Numbered from the stretch's first letter, positions 25,150-33,908 are shown. The stretch: DNA of 64,000 nt from Lewinellaceae bacterium (GCA_020636215.1 JACJYG010000010.1:1-64000); one strand, 5' to 3'. Numbers and translations: made by a program. The notes: generated by a model not told the origin, from the letters alone.

Positions 25150-27036
25150 ATGACAGCTCAGATTATAAAAAGGGAAATTGGTAACCTGTTACTTGAAAAT
25201 ATCCCTGATATCCCGGAAACGATAAGTGAACGGCTGAACCAATACCACAGCACCCGTGAAGCTTTTGTCGTCGATTGGCTATACGATAATAAAGGGCTGC
25301 TGATCAGCACTCGCTTTGGAGAAGCAGCTCAATTGCACCTCGTGGAAAGCGCCGGCGGTATCCGCCGCCAACTGACCTTTTTCAATGAACCGGTCTTCAG
25401 CGCATCTATGCGCCCCCGCAGCAATGGATTCCTTTTTTCCAAAGACCTGGGCGGCAATGAAAACTACCAGTTTTATTATTACGACCTGAACTCCGGGCAT
25501 TATCATCGACTGACCGATGGACAATCCAAGCACGGCAATGCGGCCTGGAGCCCGGATGGGTCCATGTTTATCTACAACAGCACCAAGCGCAACCAGAAGG
25601 ACCACGACTTGTACATCAACTATTTTGCCAATGGCCAGGGCGAACAACTGCTTCTGGAATGCGAGGGCTTCTGGTATCCCATCGATTGGTCGCCCAACGG
25701 GCGATATGTCACCGTAGCCCACTATTTGTCTATCAATGAGAGCCGCCTTTACATCCTGGATGTCCATACCAGACAGCTCAAGCCTGTGTTGGCAAAAGCT
25801 GATGTAGCCTGTCGCGGCGGCTTCTGGTGTGCGGATGGGAAGGCCTTACTTTTTTCCTCCGATGAATTCAGTGAGTGTCGGCAACTGTTGAAGTATCATG
25901 TTGAAAGCGGGCAACTGGAGCGTCTGGCCGAGCGGCTGAATGCGGAGGTAGAAGGCATGCGCTTGTCGCCCGATGGGCAAACGTTGGCCTTTTTACTGAA
26001 TGATAATGGCGTTTCCCGCTTATACCTTTTGAATACGGCAAGTGGCGAATACGAGCCCGTAGATTGCCTGCCGGAAGGTATCATCGGGGACCTGCGCTGG
26101 GACGCCGAAGGCCGCCGCCTGGCTCTGACCCTTAACGCTTCGGATGCCCCGGCAGATGTGTTCGTCCTGCGCACCGCCGATTGCCACCTCACACGCTGGA
26201 CCTGTAGTGAGGTGGGCGGGCTGGATAGCAGCGATTTTATCAAGCCTACCCTTTTTCATTATCCAACTTTTGATTTGGTGGAAGGCCAGCCTCGGGAGAT
26301 CCCTGCTTATTACTACCGGCCGAACAAAGGGCAAGGGCCATTCCCTGCCCTTATCTACATCCATGGCGGCCCGGAAAGCCAGTTCCGGCCTGGATTTTCT
26401 CCAACATTTCAGTATTACCTCAATGAACTGGGCATGGCTGTACTCGCACCCAATGTGCGGGGGTCAACCGGGTACGGCAAGAATTTCCTCAAGCTGGACA
26501 ATGGCTACCAACGGGAAGATTCCGTAAAAGATATTGGAAAGTTGCTGGATTGGATTGAGCAGCAACCTGAACTGGATAGCTCCAGGGTGGCCGTTATTGG
26601 AGGGTCCTATGGCGGCTACATGGTACTGGCCTCTATGGCCCACTTCAACGACCGACTTTGCTGCGGCATCGACATCGTCGGCATCAGCAATTTTGTGACT
26701 TTCCTGGAAAATACTAAATCCTACCGCCGCAACCTCCGTCGCGTGGAATACGGCGATGAACGCGACCCCAGTATGCGCCAACACCTGGAACGCATCTCTC
26801 CGACCACTAACGCCCACAAAATTTCAAAACCCATGCTGATCGTCCAGGGGCAGAACGATCCCCGCGTACCGGCCAGTGAAGCGGAGCAAATGCTGGAGGC
26901 TATCCGCGAAAATGGGGGAGAAGCCTGGTACCTGCTGGCTAAAGACGAGGGCCACGGCTTCCGAAAAAAATCCAACCGCGAGTTTTACGATCGGGCGGTG
27001 ATCTTATTTTTGCAGCGTTATTTGTTGCATTCGTAA
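25150..27036 (+). CDS. S9-family (prolyl oligopeptidase-like) serine peptidase
   Basis: A 628-residue cytoplasmic peptidase from ATG 25150; a TTG two codons earlier is less likely. The N-terminal two thirds form a seven-bladed propeller typical of S9 enzymes (GNENYQFYYYDLNSGHYHRL, GNAAWSPDGSMFIYNS, PIDWSPNGRYVTVAH). The C-terminal alpha/beta hydrolase has the nucleophile Ser486 in IGGSYGGYM, Asp570 in GQNDPRVP and His602 in DEGHGF. ALIYIHGGPESQFRPGF supplies the oxyanion region. No signal peptide or lipobox is present, so it likely trims intracellular peptides; acyl-aminoacyl peptidase or dipeptidyl peptidase activity are both possible. Confidence 0.93.
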   Translation: MTAQIIKREIGNLLLENIPDIPETISERLNQYHSTREAFVVDWLYDNKGLLISTRFGEAAQLHLVESAGGIRRQLTFFNEPVFSASMRPRSNGFLFSKDLGGNENYQFYYYDLNSGHYHRLTDGQSKHGNAAWSPDGSMFIYNSTKRNQKDHDLYINYFANGQGEQLLLECEGFWYPIDWSPNGRYVTVAHYLSINESRLYILDVHTRQLKPVLAKADVACRGGFWCADGKALLFSSDEFSECRQLLKYHVESGQLERLAERLNAEVEGMRLSPDGQTLAFLLNDNGVSRLYLLNTASGEYEPVDCLPEGIIGDLRWDAEGRRLALTLNASDAPADVFVLRTADCHLTRWTCSEVGGLDSSDFIKPTLFHYPTFDLVEGQPREIPAYYYRPNKGQGPFPALIYIHGGPESQFRPGFSPTFQYYLNELGMAVLAPNVRGSTGYGKNFLKLDNGYQREDSVKDIGKLLDWIEQQPELDSSRVAVIGGSYGGYMVLASMAHFNDRLCCGIDIVGISNFVTFLENTKSYRRNLRRVEYGDERDPSMRQHLERISPTTNAHKISKPMLIVQGQNDPRVPASEAEQMLEAIRENGGEAWYLLAKDEGHGFRKKSNREFYDRAVILFLQRYLLHS

Positions 27037-27140
27037 ATTCTGAGAGATCCAGGACTTTGATGATGCTATTGATCCTCCTTCATCGCCTGTTCAAGCGATG
27101 AAGGATACTACGGCCTTCGGCCGATGGATGCTGGCATCTG

Positions 27141-27212
27141 CAGCATCCACAGTATCAATAGTATCCACAGTATCCACAGTATCCATAGTATCAATAGTAT
27201 CCACAGTATTGC
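27141..27212. repeat. Nine-base tandem tract (CAGTATCCA) at the S9/YigZ convergent junction
   Basis: Eight consecutive 9-bp units, variants of CAGTATCCA / TAGTATCAA, run from 27141 to 27212 and touch the stop codon of the YigZ-like gene. Just upstream (about 27080-27115) are small hairpins, CATCGC / GCGATG and CGGCC-TT-CGGCCG. No gene lies in 27037-27212. Confidence 0.85.
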
Positions 27213-27872
27213 CTACCTTGTTCCCAAGCACGCCACTTCCAGGCCATCAATTTCATTTAAACCGTCTACTTCTTCCAGATACACCTCCGCCACAGTGGCC
27301 TTCAGTCGGCGCAGTTTGTCATCCGTTTCGCTCTGGCGGATGGCGACATCGACGACGCCCAGTTCGCCGAAGTCCTGATGGACCATGTCCAGCCCCAGGC
27401 TTTTGATGGCGTTCATCACCTTGCTCATCAGTACGTAAGTAAAGGTGAGGCGATAAATATCCTCTACCACCTTTTCGATGATCTCGGCTTTTTCCAGCGC
27501 CTCGGCAGCGCTTAGTTTGTAGGCGTTGATTAGTCCGGAAGTACCTAGCAGCGTACCTCCGAAGTAGCGAACGACGATAATGATGACGTTAGCCAATTCG
27601 AAGCTGTCGATCTGGCCGAGAATAGGCCGGCCGGCGGTGCCGCTGGGCTCGCCGTCGTCGTTGGCGCGGAAGTTGTTGCCGTCGAGACCCAGGCGGTAGG
27701 CGTAGCAGTGGTGGCGCGCCTTGGGGTGTTCCTTTCGCACCGAGTCCAGATGGGTGTGACAGTCTTCCTCGGTGTACGCCGGGAAGGCATAGGCCAAGAA
27801 TTTGCTGCCCCGGTCGCGGAATTCGCCGAAACTGGGGCCGGACAAGGTTCGGTAGTTGTCTTTGGTGGACAT
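27213..27872 (-). CDS. yigZ: YigZ/IMPACT-family protein
   Basis: A 219-residue member of the YigZ/IMPACT (UPF0029) family. The signature ARHHCYAYRLG, then NDDGEPSGTAGRPIL, and VVRYFGGTLLGTSGLINAY at about residues 52-120 is intact. The C-terminal ferredoxin-like half (LTFTYVLMSKVMNAIKSLGL) is also present. Eukaryotic IMPACT modulates Gcn2; the bacterial role is unknown, perhaps ribosome- or nucleic-acid-related. It stands alone on the minus strand and converges on the S9 peptidase across the nonamer tract. Confidence 0.93.
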   Translation of the reverse strand: MSTKDNYRTLSGPSFGEFRDRGSKFLAYAFPAYTEEDCHTHLDSVRKEHPKARHHCYAYRLGLDGNNFRANDDGEPSGTAGRPILGQIDSFELANVIIIVVRYFGGTLLGTSGLINAYKLSAAEALEKAEIIEKVVEDIYRLTFTYVLMSKVMNAIKSLGLDMVHQDFGELGVVDVAIRQSETDDKLRRLKATVAEVYLEEVDGLNEIDGLEVACLGTR

Positions 27873-28043
27873 AGGGCGAAAGTAAGGAAAATTCCCCTTG
27901 CGATACTATTGGCCCATGGGTTGTGTGAAAAGCTTCCCCCTGTAAGCCCATAGTGGGCTCCTCCATCAAAAATATGGCTTTGTCCTCAACATTGAAATCC
28001 ATGCCAGTGGGGGCTTTTTATTCAACCCCCTAAATAGCCGCTA

Positions 28044-28075
28044 CTTGGCAAGATCAGGGATATAGCCTATATTTG
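28044..28075 (+). promoter_or_regulatory. Promoter of the caspase-EAD gene
   Basis: CTTG at 28044-28047, a 20-nt spacer and TATATTTG at 28068-28075, an exact TAnnTTTG. The start would be near 28082, leaving a leader of about 50 nt. The gene therefore has its own vegetative-type promoter. Confidence 0.7.
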
Positions 28076-28131
28076 GGCTGGCGAAATACTGCCTTTTTAA
28101 TAAAGGAAAAACCTGAAACATCAAACCGGAT

Positions 28132-29595
28132 ATGCCTGGACAAGAGGAGACAAAACGCGGAGTGGACCTGGGCGGCGATGAAGACGCCAGACTTCCGAAA
28201 GGAAAAAACTACCTCTTTGTAGTTGGAATTGACCAATATCAGGCAATGCCGCGCCTGCAAAATGCCGTGAAGGATGCGCAGGAAGTGATGAAAGTGCTCA
28301 CCCGTAAGTACCAGTTCGACAATGACAACCTGAAAACCCTTTTCGATGGGCAGGCCACTCAGAGCGCCATCATTAATCAGTTGAAGGCTTTCGCCAAAAC
28401 CATTACCGACGAAGATACCCTATTGATGTATTTCGCTGGCCATGGCGAATACGATGACATCATTGATGTGGGCTACTGGATCCCCATCGACGGCCGGCAA
28501 GGGGAGATCGGTTCCTACATCTCATTCGACCTGGTGACCCGCCTGTTGCGCGCCATTAAATCCCGCCACACTTTTCTGATCACTGATTCCTGTTATTCCG
28601 GTAGTTTTTTCACCACCCGCCGCGCCACCACGGCCGCCGACCGCTTGGAAAGCCTGCCTTCCCGCTGGCTGCTCACAGCCGGCCGCAAGGAGGTCGTTTC
28701 CGATGGCTGGGACGGCGACCACAGCCCTTTCGCCAAAGCGGTGCTCTGGCATCTGAACAACAACAATGAAGCCCGGCTGCGGGTCTCTCAGTTCTGCAAT
28801 GATGTAATAGTGGCTGTTGGCAATAATGCCGATCAGTTGCCCCGCGGCGCCGCACTCCAAAATGTAGGCGATATGGGCGGGGAATTTATGTTCCGCCTCA
28901 AGGAATTTAAAGATATAGTGTTTGAAACCCCAGCCGTTACCGCTCGCCCCACTACTACAACCCAGGAACCAGAAACCAGAAACCCAGAAACCCAGGAACC
29001 CAGAAACCCAGAAACCCAGGAACCCAGAAACCCAGGAACCCAGAAACCAGAAACCCAGAAACCAGAAACCCAGAACCCAGCCCCCCCCCAACCCCTCCGC
29101 ACCATCGATGACGTTCGCACCCGCCTCAAGGGCCTGCTCAAGGACAGCGATTTCAAAGGCGTGTTCGACCTGCTCAACCAGATTATCGACGACCGGTCCA
29201 GCCGCGAGAACGATGTCATTATGCAGCAGAGCCAATATAGCAGTATCAGCAACCAGATGCGCAGCGGCCTGGTCGACCCCAACTTCGCCAATATCACCCT
29301 CAACCGCATTCGGTTCGCTCTGACGTCCATCGTCGATGAATTGGAGGCGTCCGACCTCAAGGCCGGGGTACTGCAACCGGAAGCAGCTATGGGCTCCACA
29401 GGTAACGGCGGCGCTTACCTCAACGAACTGGAGCGTCAGGGCCTGCAGGAGCAGGCCGAAACCCTGCAACGCAAGCTCAACCATTTCCGTCTGGAATTGG
29501 CCAAAGCCTACGACTCCAATCAGAAATTCGCGCTGCAGGAGCAGATCGCCGAAACGGAACGGCAGTTGAGAGATATTAAAGCCAAATTAGAGTAA
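28132..29595 (+). CDS. Caspase-like (C14) protease with EAD11-like adaptor domain and coiled coil
   Basis: A 487-residue protein with three parts. Residues about 24-260 form a caspase/metacaspase domain: FVVGIDQYQAMPRLQNAVKDA, the catalytic His104 in YFAGHGEYD and Cys154 in ITDSCYSGSFF. Residues about 275-320 are a low-complexity linker (ETQEPRNPETQEPRNP type) encoded by 7/8-bp tandem repeats. Residues about 324-408 (LKGLLKDSDFKGVFDLLNQI, NRIRFALTSIVDEL) fit effector-associated domain 11 (EAD11), an adaptor linking bacterial conflict-system proteins through like-with-like contacts. The end (about 428-487) is a coiled coil (KFALQEQIAETERQLRDIKA). There is no signal peptide. Known relatives act in abortive-infection or programmed-death modules. 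No partner with a second EAD, NTPase or sensor lies in this window. The caspase call is strong; EAD11 is from pattern recall. Confidence 0.9.
   Translation: MPGQEETKRGVDLGGDEDARLPKGKNYLFVVGIDQYQAMPRLQNAVKDAQEVMKVLTRKYQFDNDNLKTLFDGQATQSAIINQLKAFAKTITDEDTLLMYFAGHGEYDDIIDVGYWIPIDGRQGEIGSYISFDLVTRLLRAIKSRHTFLITDSCYSGSFFTTRRATTAADRLESLPSRWLLTAGRKEVVSDGWDGDHSPFAKAVLWHLNNNNEARLRVSQFCNDVIVAVGNNADQLPRGAALQNVGDMGGEFMFRLKEFKDIVFETPAVTARPTTTTQEPETRNPETQEPRNPETQEPRNPGTQKPETQKPETQNPAPPQPLRTIDDVRTRLKGLLKDSDFKGVFDLLNQIIDDRSSRENDVIMQQSQYSSISNQMRSGLVDPNFANITLNRIRFALTSIVDELEASDLKAGVLQPEAAMGSTGNGGAYLNELERQGLQEQAETLQRKLNHFRLELAKAYDSNQKFALQEQIAETERQLRDIKAKLE
28961..29089 (+). repeat. In-frame 7/8-bp tandem tract plus C9 run inside the caspase gene
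   Basis: Fifteen full units of CCCAGAAA, CCCAGGAA or CCAGAAA (8, 8 or 7 bp) and a partial one fill 28961-29080, followed by nine C at 29081-29089. No unit length is a multiple of three, so gain or loss of one unit shifts the frame. The tract itself contains no stop in any forward frame. The minus strand has GGG every 7-8 bases, so it could form G-quadruplexes. Confidence 0.9.
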
Positions 29596-29672
29596 TTTTG
29601 AGCCTGGCGCCTGTGGTTGTCAATCGGTAAAAGCCATTCGGCCAGGTAACCATTCAACCAACCCCATCCCCT
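29596..29672. repeat. ACCATTCA-type tract at the caspase/TonB-receptor convergent junction
   Basis: From about 29636 to 29665 the sequence is GCCATTCGGCC then GTAACCATTCAACCAACCCC, related to the tracts beside ppk and at 32286. The gap has no other feature. Confidence 0.6.
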
Positions 29673-32390
29673 TCACCACTCGATCTGAATAAACAAATTC
29701 GGCGTAAATCCCAGCATCGGGCGCCGCAGCCCCGTCAGCTCCATGGATTCCGGATCCGTCTTCGACGGCGCCAGGAAGTAATCGATATCGAACAGGTTGG
29801 TGTGGTTGTAAAAGTTGACGACAGACAGGCCGAGCTTGCCCAGCCAGCGCTCGGTTTGGAAGCGGTAGTCGGCCGCCAGGTCGAGGCGGTGATAGGCAGG
29901 CAGGCGGGCGTTGTTCGGGTGAGCATACTGCAGGAAGAACTCCTCGGCCCCGGTTTCCGCATTGATTCGACTGCCGACCCCAGTGGGCAGGGTATAGGGG
30001 CGGCCGCTATTGAGATACCAGGTGGCGGAAAGGTCCCAGTTTTTTAAGGCAAGGGTTTGGGTCAGGGTGAGGGTGTGGCGTTGGTCAGTATCGGTAAAAA
30101 AGGCTTCGCCATTGTTGATCTCCGGAAACTGGTTGTTGGCTACTGCGAACGAATAACTAATCCATAGGGTATATTTATTCCAGCGCTGCCGGAGCATGGC
30201 GTCCAGGCCCACCGTACCCATACTGCCCATTTGCGTGAAGGGAGTTTCCACGCCTTCCTCCTGTGTCAGCCGCAGGGAGGACAGGTTTTTAACGCCTTTT
30301 ATATAAAAATCCATTTCCCACAGAAAGCGGCCCCGCTGATAGCCATACCCCAGGGAGAGTTGAGCTGCATCCAGCGTCGGGAAAAGGTCATCCGCCATGA
30401 CCCATATTTTCTCTCCGGCGCCCAGGTCACTGTATGCAGCAGCTATTTGATAGACGTACTGTCGGAAGAGGCCGCCGTTGGCGTGCAGGAAAAAGTTGTC
30501 GCCAAAGGGGCGCCAATTGGCGGAAAACCGGGGCAGCAATGCTGGTTGTTGTAGGAGGGTTGTATCGCCTTGCAGTGTCGTGAAGTTCTCGTAGCGGAGG
30601 CCCATCGTCAGAAAGAACTTTGGCGGCAGCTCCAACTGGTATTCGCCATATAAAATGCCGGTTTTACCCAGTAGCGCCTTTTGGTTGCGCTCGAATACTT
30701 CCTGCCGGTTCTCGGTTTGAAATAGGTAATCCGTGCCCAGCCAGTTCAGGATGATACCGGTTTTCAGACGCTGCCCGTCAAAGATATCCCACTCCTGGGC
30801 GAAGGTCAAAGAAGCATCGTTCAGATTGTTTTTGGCCTGAAAACGGGCCTCGAAGGGGATGTCCGGGTCGAAGGTGTAACTAAAGCTGTAGTTGTTGTGG
30901 AAATTACTGGTTACGGCTTTGAGCTCGGTTTTGAAGAGTTGGTTCCACCGCTGGGTATAACGAGCGCTAAAACCGGTGTTTTCGGTGCGCAAATGGTCGG
31001 ATGTAGACAATTGCCCCTCCAGGCCGAAATTGTAGTCAAACTGGTCGCTCCCGGCATAAATGCTGAGGGCGATTTCACTTTTTTCCGAGGGCTTGGATGC
31101 CCATTTTGCGTTGAAATCGCGATAGAAAAAACTTGGGCTGGAAGTAATGACCCCGCCGCTTTGGGCGGCAGTAGCTTCATTTTCGTATACCCTTCCCTTG
31201 GTAAACACCTGATTGAACAGTTTTTGGTAAGTCCGGCTTTGTATCCAATCGGTGTACGAACGCCGAACAGCCAGTAAAAGGGAGGAGCGTTGTGGTTTGA
31301 GCGGTATCTCGGCATAGCCGTGCAGGTCGAGCAGGTTCATACCGGCCCCATAGCGGGCCTTGCCGCCAGCAGTAGGCTTCCCCTTGATATCGATCACCCC
31401 GGAAATGCGGCCGCCGTACTCCGCTCCGAAGCTGCCCCGGTACACGTCCATGTTTTGGGCGACATAAGGGTTGACGGCAGAGTAGAAGCCAAAAAAATGG
31501 CCGCTGTGGTATATGGGAATATCATCCCACAGCAACAGGTTCTGATCGGAAGTGCCGCCCCGGATGTTGAGATTGGAAGCGGATTCGTCGGCAGTACTGA
31601 TGCCGGGTAAGAGTTGGAGGCTGCGCAGCAGGTCAGGCTCCCCCCATCCCGGTAGGGTTGGGATGTCCTTCGGAGCGAAATGGAAATGGCCGTCTTCGGC
31701 CCGCTCCATCATTTCCAGGGTAAATTCTTTGACCAGGATGCTGGCCAGTTCGGCGCCGGTGGGCTTCAGCTGGAGCGTGAAACACGGCTTGTCTTTATAC
31801 TGGAAGGCTTTGACCTGCTTTTCCTCATAACCCAGATAGGTGAACCGCAGCCGGGCGGTTTTGCTGAGGATGGGCTTCCATTCGAAATAGCCATCCTCAT
31901 TGGTGTAACAGCCTCTGTCGGTTCCTTCCAGGGTGATGTTGGCATAGGGAAGAGGCTCCCCGCTACTTTGGTCCACCACCTTGCCGCACAGGCGAATGGG
32001 TTCGGGGGGCAATATCCGTAACACGACATCCTGCGCATCGACAATGGTGTACCCCCAGTCGGTATCCGCCAGCAGCATTTCCAGGCAAGCCTCCAAGGGG
32101 ACATTGGCTGCCGGCAATGGAACGGCCAGGTGTTCCGCCTGAGCAGCATCATAGGAAAAGGTGACGCCGAAACGGGCCTCCAGCTTTTTAAGGGCCTGAG
32201 GCAGGGGTTCGGGCTGGGCCGTAGCTTGAAGGGTAAAGGCCAGCAGTAAGCCGGCGAATAGGACAGGCTTCGGGCAGCGAAGGAGTGGTTGGATGGCTGT
32301 ATGGTTGAATGGCTGATTACACGGAAGCCATAAAGCCTTGCGAAACCGGAGCGTTGGAAAAGTAAAAATATGGAAATCCCTACCCCTCAT
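29673..32390 (-). CDS. FecA-type TonB-dependent receptor with STN signalling domain
   Basis: A 905-residue outer-membrane receptor of a cell-surface signalling system. After the export signal comes an STN domain (about 62-127: LPQALKKLEARFGVTFSY, LEACLEMLLADTDWGYTI) that contacts FecR. A carboxypeptidase-regulatory-like domain follows (CGKVVDQSSGEPLPYANITL), then the plug (LLPGISTADESASNLNIRGG, MDVYRGSFGAEYGGRISGVI) and a long barrel ending FIQIEW. The start at 32390 overlaps the fecR stop as ATGA, favouring translational coupling. The hydrophobic core of the signal (PVLFAGLLLAFTLQATAQ) begins only about 42 residues in; the intervening n-region includes residues encoded by an ACCATTCA-type tract (QPFNHTAIQP). 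No better ATG lies closer. The ligand is unknown; iron-siderophore or polymer uptake are typical. Confidence 0.93.
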   Translation of the reverse strand: MRGRDFHIFTFPTLRFRKALWLPCNQPFNHTAIQPLLRCPKPVLFAGLLLAFTLQATAQPEPLPQALKKLEARFGVTFSYDAAQAEHLAVPLPAANVPLEACLEMLLADTDWGYTIVDAQDVVLRILPPEPIRLCGKVVDQSSGEPLPYANITLEGTDRGCYTNEDGYFEWKPILSKTARLRFTYLGYEEKQVKAFQYKDKPCFTLQLKPTGAELASILVKEFTLEMMERAEDGHFHFAPKDIPTLPGWGEPDLLRSLQLLPGISTADESASNLNIRGGTSDQNLLLWDDIPIYHSGHFFGFYSAVNPYVAQNMDVYRGSFGAEYGGRISGVIDIKGKPTAGGKARYGAGMNLLDLHGYAEIPLKPQRSSLLLAVRRSYTDWIQSRTYQKLFNQVFTKGRVYENEATAAQSGGVITSSPSFFYRDFNAKWASKPSEKSEIALSIYAGSDQFDYNFGLEGQLSTSDHLRTENTGFSARYTQRWNQLFKTELKAVTSNFHNNYSFSYTFDPDIPFEARFQAKNNLNDASLTFAQEWDIFDGQRLKTGIILNWLGTDYLFQTENRQEVFERNQKALLGKTGILYGEYQLELPPKFFLTMGLRYENFTTLQGDTTLLQQPALLPRFSANWRPFGDNFFLHANGGLFRQYVYQIAAAYSDLGAGEKIWVMADDLFPTLDAAQLSLGYGYQRGRFLWEMDFYIKGVKNLSSLRLTQEEGVETPFTQMGSMGTVGLDAMLRQRWNKYTLWISYSFAVANNQFPEINNGEAFFTDTDQRHTLTLTQTLALKNWDLSATWYLNSGRPYTLPTGVGSRINAETGAEEFFLQYAHPNNARLPAYHRLDLAADYRFQTERWLGKLGLSVVNFYNHTNLFDIDYFLAPSKTDPESMELTGLRRPMLGFTPNLFIQIEW
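32286..32316 (-). repeat. ACCATTCA-type tract inside the receptor signal-peptide region
   Basis: On the minus strand AGCCATTCAACCATACAGCC and following ATCCAACCA form three to four 8/9-bp units, matching the tracts near ppk and at 29636. It encodes residues of the receptor leader just before the hydrophobic core. Confidence 0.7.
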
Positions 32391-33298
32391 TCGGTTATTT
32401 GAACGGTGTTTTTGTTGACAAATTTATATTTTATCCCCATCGCCCCGCAAACGAGCTGTAACGCTTTGTCGATATCATCGTGCGGGAAACGCCCGGAGTA
32501 AACGCGGGATTCAAGGCCGGATTGCTGGATCGTGACGCCATATTGCCGCTCCATCTCCTGGAAAACTTCGGGCAATGGTGTTCGGTCAAAGACACTTTCG
32601 CCATTGGCCCAGGGCGGGCTTTCCCGTTCCGTTATCTCCGGCTGCCGCTCCAGTTGGCCACCTTGTTTTTTTACCTTTTGCCCTGGTTTAAGGGTATCCT
32701 GCTGGGTAGCGGTGCTGGTTAGCACGGTTCCTTCCAGGCAGTATACTTCGAATCGCTTTTCCCGGCTCAGCACGTTGAAACGGGTGCCCAGCACGCGCAC
32801 TTTTCCTTGTGGTGTATTTACGGTGAACGGCGCACCCGGTTTTACAGAAAAGTAGGCTTCTCCCTCCAGTTTCAGTACTCTGGCGGGCCGCAGCCAGCTG
32901 CTGCGGTAGGAGAGGGTAGTAGCGGCGTTGAGTAAGGCCTGGGAACCATCCGGCAGGCTTACCGCCTTTTGTTCGGCTACCGCCGTGGCCCAGCTTTGCT
33001 GCTGCGGAAATAAGCCAGCAGCCAGGATCAGCGCTGCCAGAACTGCCGCCGCCGCCGTTAAACGTTTCACCCAAAGCCTCCGAAGCCGAAGCCGCATGCG
33101 CTGCGCCCGGGCGTCCAGCAGGCGGGCGTAGGCAGCGTCCTTGTCCATTGGAGGTAGTGCGGCCTGACGCAGGCTTCGGGCCATAGCTTCCCATTTGGGA
33201 TAGGCTTCGCTGCCTTCCCATTCCATGCGCTCCGGTTCGCTGAGCTCGCCATTCAGCCACCGCAACAGGAAGTCGTTATCTGGATTTGATGGGCTCAT
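32387..33298 (-). CDS. FecR-family anti-sigma factor
   Basis: A 303-residue inner-membrane regulator that holds the ECF sigma factor until the receptor reports ligand. The cytoplasmic N-terminus (NDFLLRWLNGELSEPERMEWE) is followed by a membrane helix (about 75-92, LTAAAAVLAALILAAGLF), the FecR domain (VSLPDGSQALLNAATTLSY, LEGEAYFSVKPGAPFTV, VRVLGTRFNVLS) and a C-terminal STN-like segment (PLPEVFQEMERQYGVTIQQS). It lies 45 bp after the sigma gene and overlaps the receptor start by 4 bp, giving the standard order sigma - fecR - receptor. Confidence 0.95.
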   Translation of the reverse strand: MSPSNPDNDFLLRWLNGELSEPERMEWEGSEAYPKWEAMARSLRQAALPPMDKDAAYARLLDARAQRMRLRLRRLWVKRLTAAAAVLAALILAAGLFPQQQSWATAVAEQKAVSLPDGSQALLNAATTLSYRSSWLRPARVLKLEGEAYFSVKPGAPFTVNTPQGKVRVLGTRFNVLSREKRFEVYCLEGTVLTSTATQQDTLKPGQKVKKQGGQLERQPEITERESPPWANGESVFDRTPLPEVFQEMERQYGVTIQQSGLESRVYSGRFPHDDIDKALQLVCGAMGIKYKFVNKNTVQITE

Positions 33299-33343
33299 TG
33301 TTCAGGTTCTGTCAATTGTATAACGATTTTCAAGGAAAATACC

Positions 33344-33859
33344 CTACTGCCCACTGTCCACCACCCCCCTCATCACCTCCAGCGCTATGCTCATGCGTTT
33401 CTCCACGGCTTTTACACCGATGTCCAGCCGTTCGGCGATCTCGCGGTAGGTGAAGCCCTCGATGCGGTTCATCAGGAACACCTCGCGGCTCTTTTCCGGC
33501 ATGGATTGGATGGCGGCCCACAACTTGGCTTCGAATTCTTTACTCAGGTAGGCGAATTCCGGGTTTTCGGGCCCAGGGCCACTGAATTGCCGGCGCTGGA
33601 AATTCAGCACTACTTTGCGATGTTTAATTTGGTCGAGGAAGAGGTTGTAACCGACGCGATAGAGAAACGCCTTGGCTTTGGCCGGCGCTACTTTCCGGCA
33701 ATTTTCCCAAAGACGGATAAAAGCTTCCTGCGCCAGGTCTTCTGCCTGTTCGGAATCACTACAGTGGTAGAACAGGTACTGGCGCAGCCCTTCCACGAGC
33801 TGGTAGAACAGGGATTGGTAGGTTTCCTCTTTGCAGGTACTCTCTTCCATGAAAACCAA
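33344..33859 (-). CDS. ECF RNA polymerase sigma factor (FecI-like)
   Basis: A 171-residue ECF sigma factor heading the signalling cassette. Region 2 (SDSEQAEDLAQEAFIRLWEN, then AFLYRVGYNLFLDQIKHRK) and region 4 (MPEKSREVFLMNRIEGFTYREIAERLDIGVKAVEKRMSIAL, split over about 118-160) are both intact. It probably activates this cassette and perhaps other genes when FecR is inactivated. A 10/12-bp tract of GGGTAAAATTGA variants (about 33868-33908) sits in the intergenic region shared with the divergent helicase gene. Confidence 0.95.
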   Translation of the reverse strand: MVFMEESTCKEETYQSLFYQLVEGLRQYLFYHCSDSEQAEDLAQEAFIRLWENCRKVAPAKAKAFLYRVGYNLFLDQIKHRKVVLNFQRRQFSGPGPENPEFAYLSKEFEAKLWAAIQSMPEKSREVFLMNRIEGFTYREIAERLDIGVKAVEKRMSIALEVMRGVVDSGQ

Positions 33860-33867
33860 GGTAGTTT

Positions 33868-33908
33868 GATTGGGTAAGATAGGGTAAAATTGAGTAAAAT
33901 TGGGTAAG
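33868..33908. repeat. Short GGGTAAAATTGA-type tract between divergent sigma and helicase genes
   Basis: Four variants of TTGGGTAAG / TAGGGTAAAAT / TGAGTAAAAT occupy the promoter interval between starts at 33859 and 33951. The helicase start is preceded by TATTTTCG (33936-33943), seven of eight to the -7 consensus but very close to the ATG. Confidence 0.55.

Noticed and set aside
27141..27212. Possible CRISPR array in the 9-bp, 8-bp or 7-bp repeat tracts
   Set aside because: Units are far too short, contiguous and without unique spacers; no cas genes are present.
28522..29484. 320-residue minus-strand frame inside the caspase gene
   Set aside because: Antisense shadow; its GFWFLGFW-type stretches are the reverse complement of the linker repeat. 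The sense frame has the conserved protease motifs.
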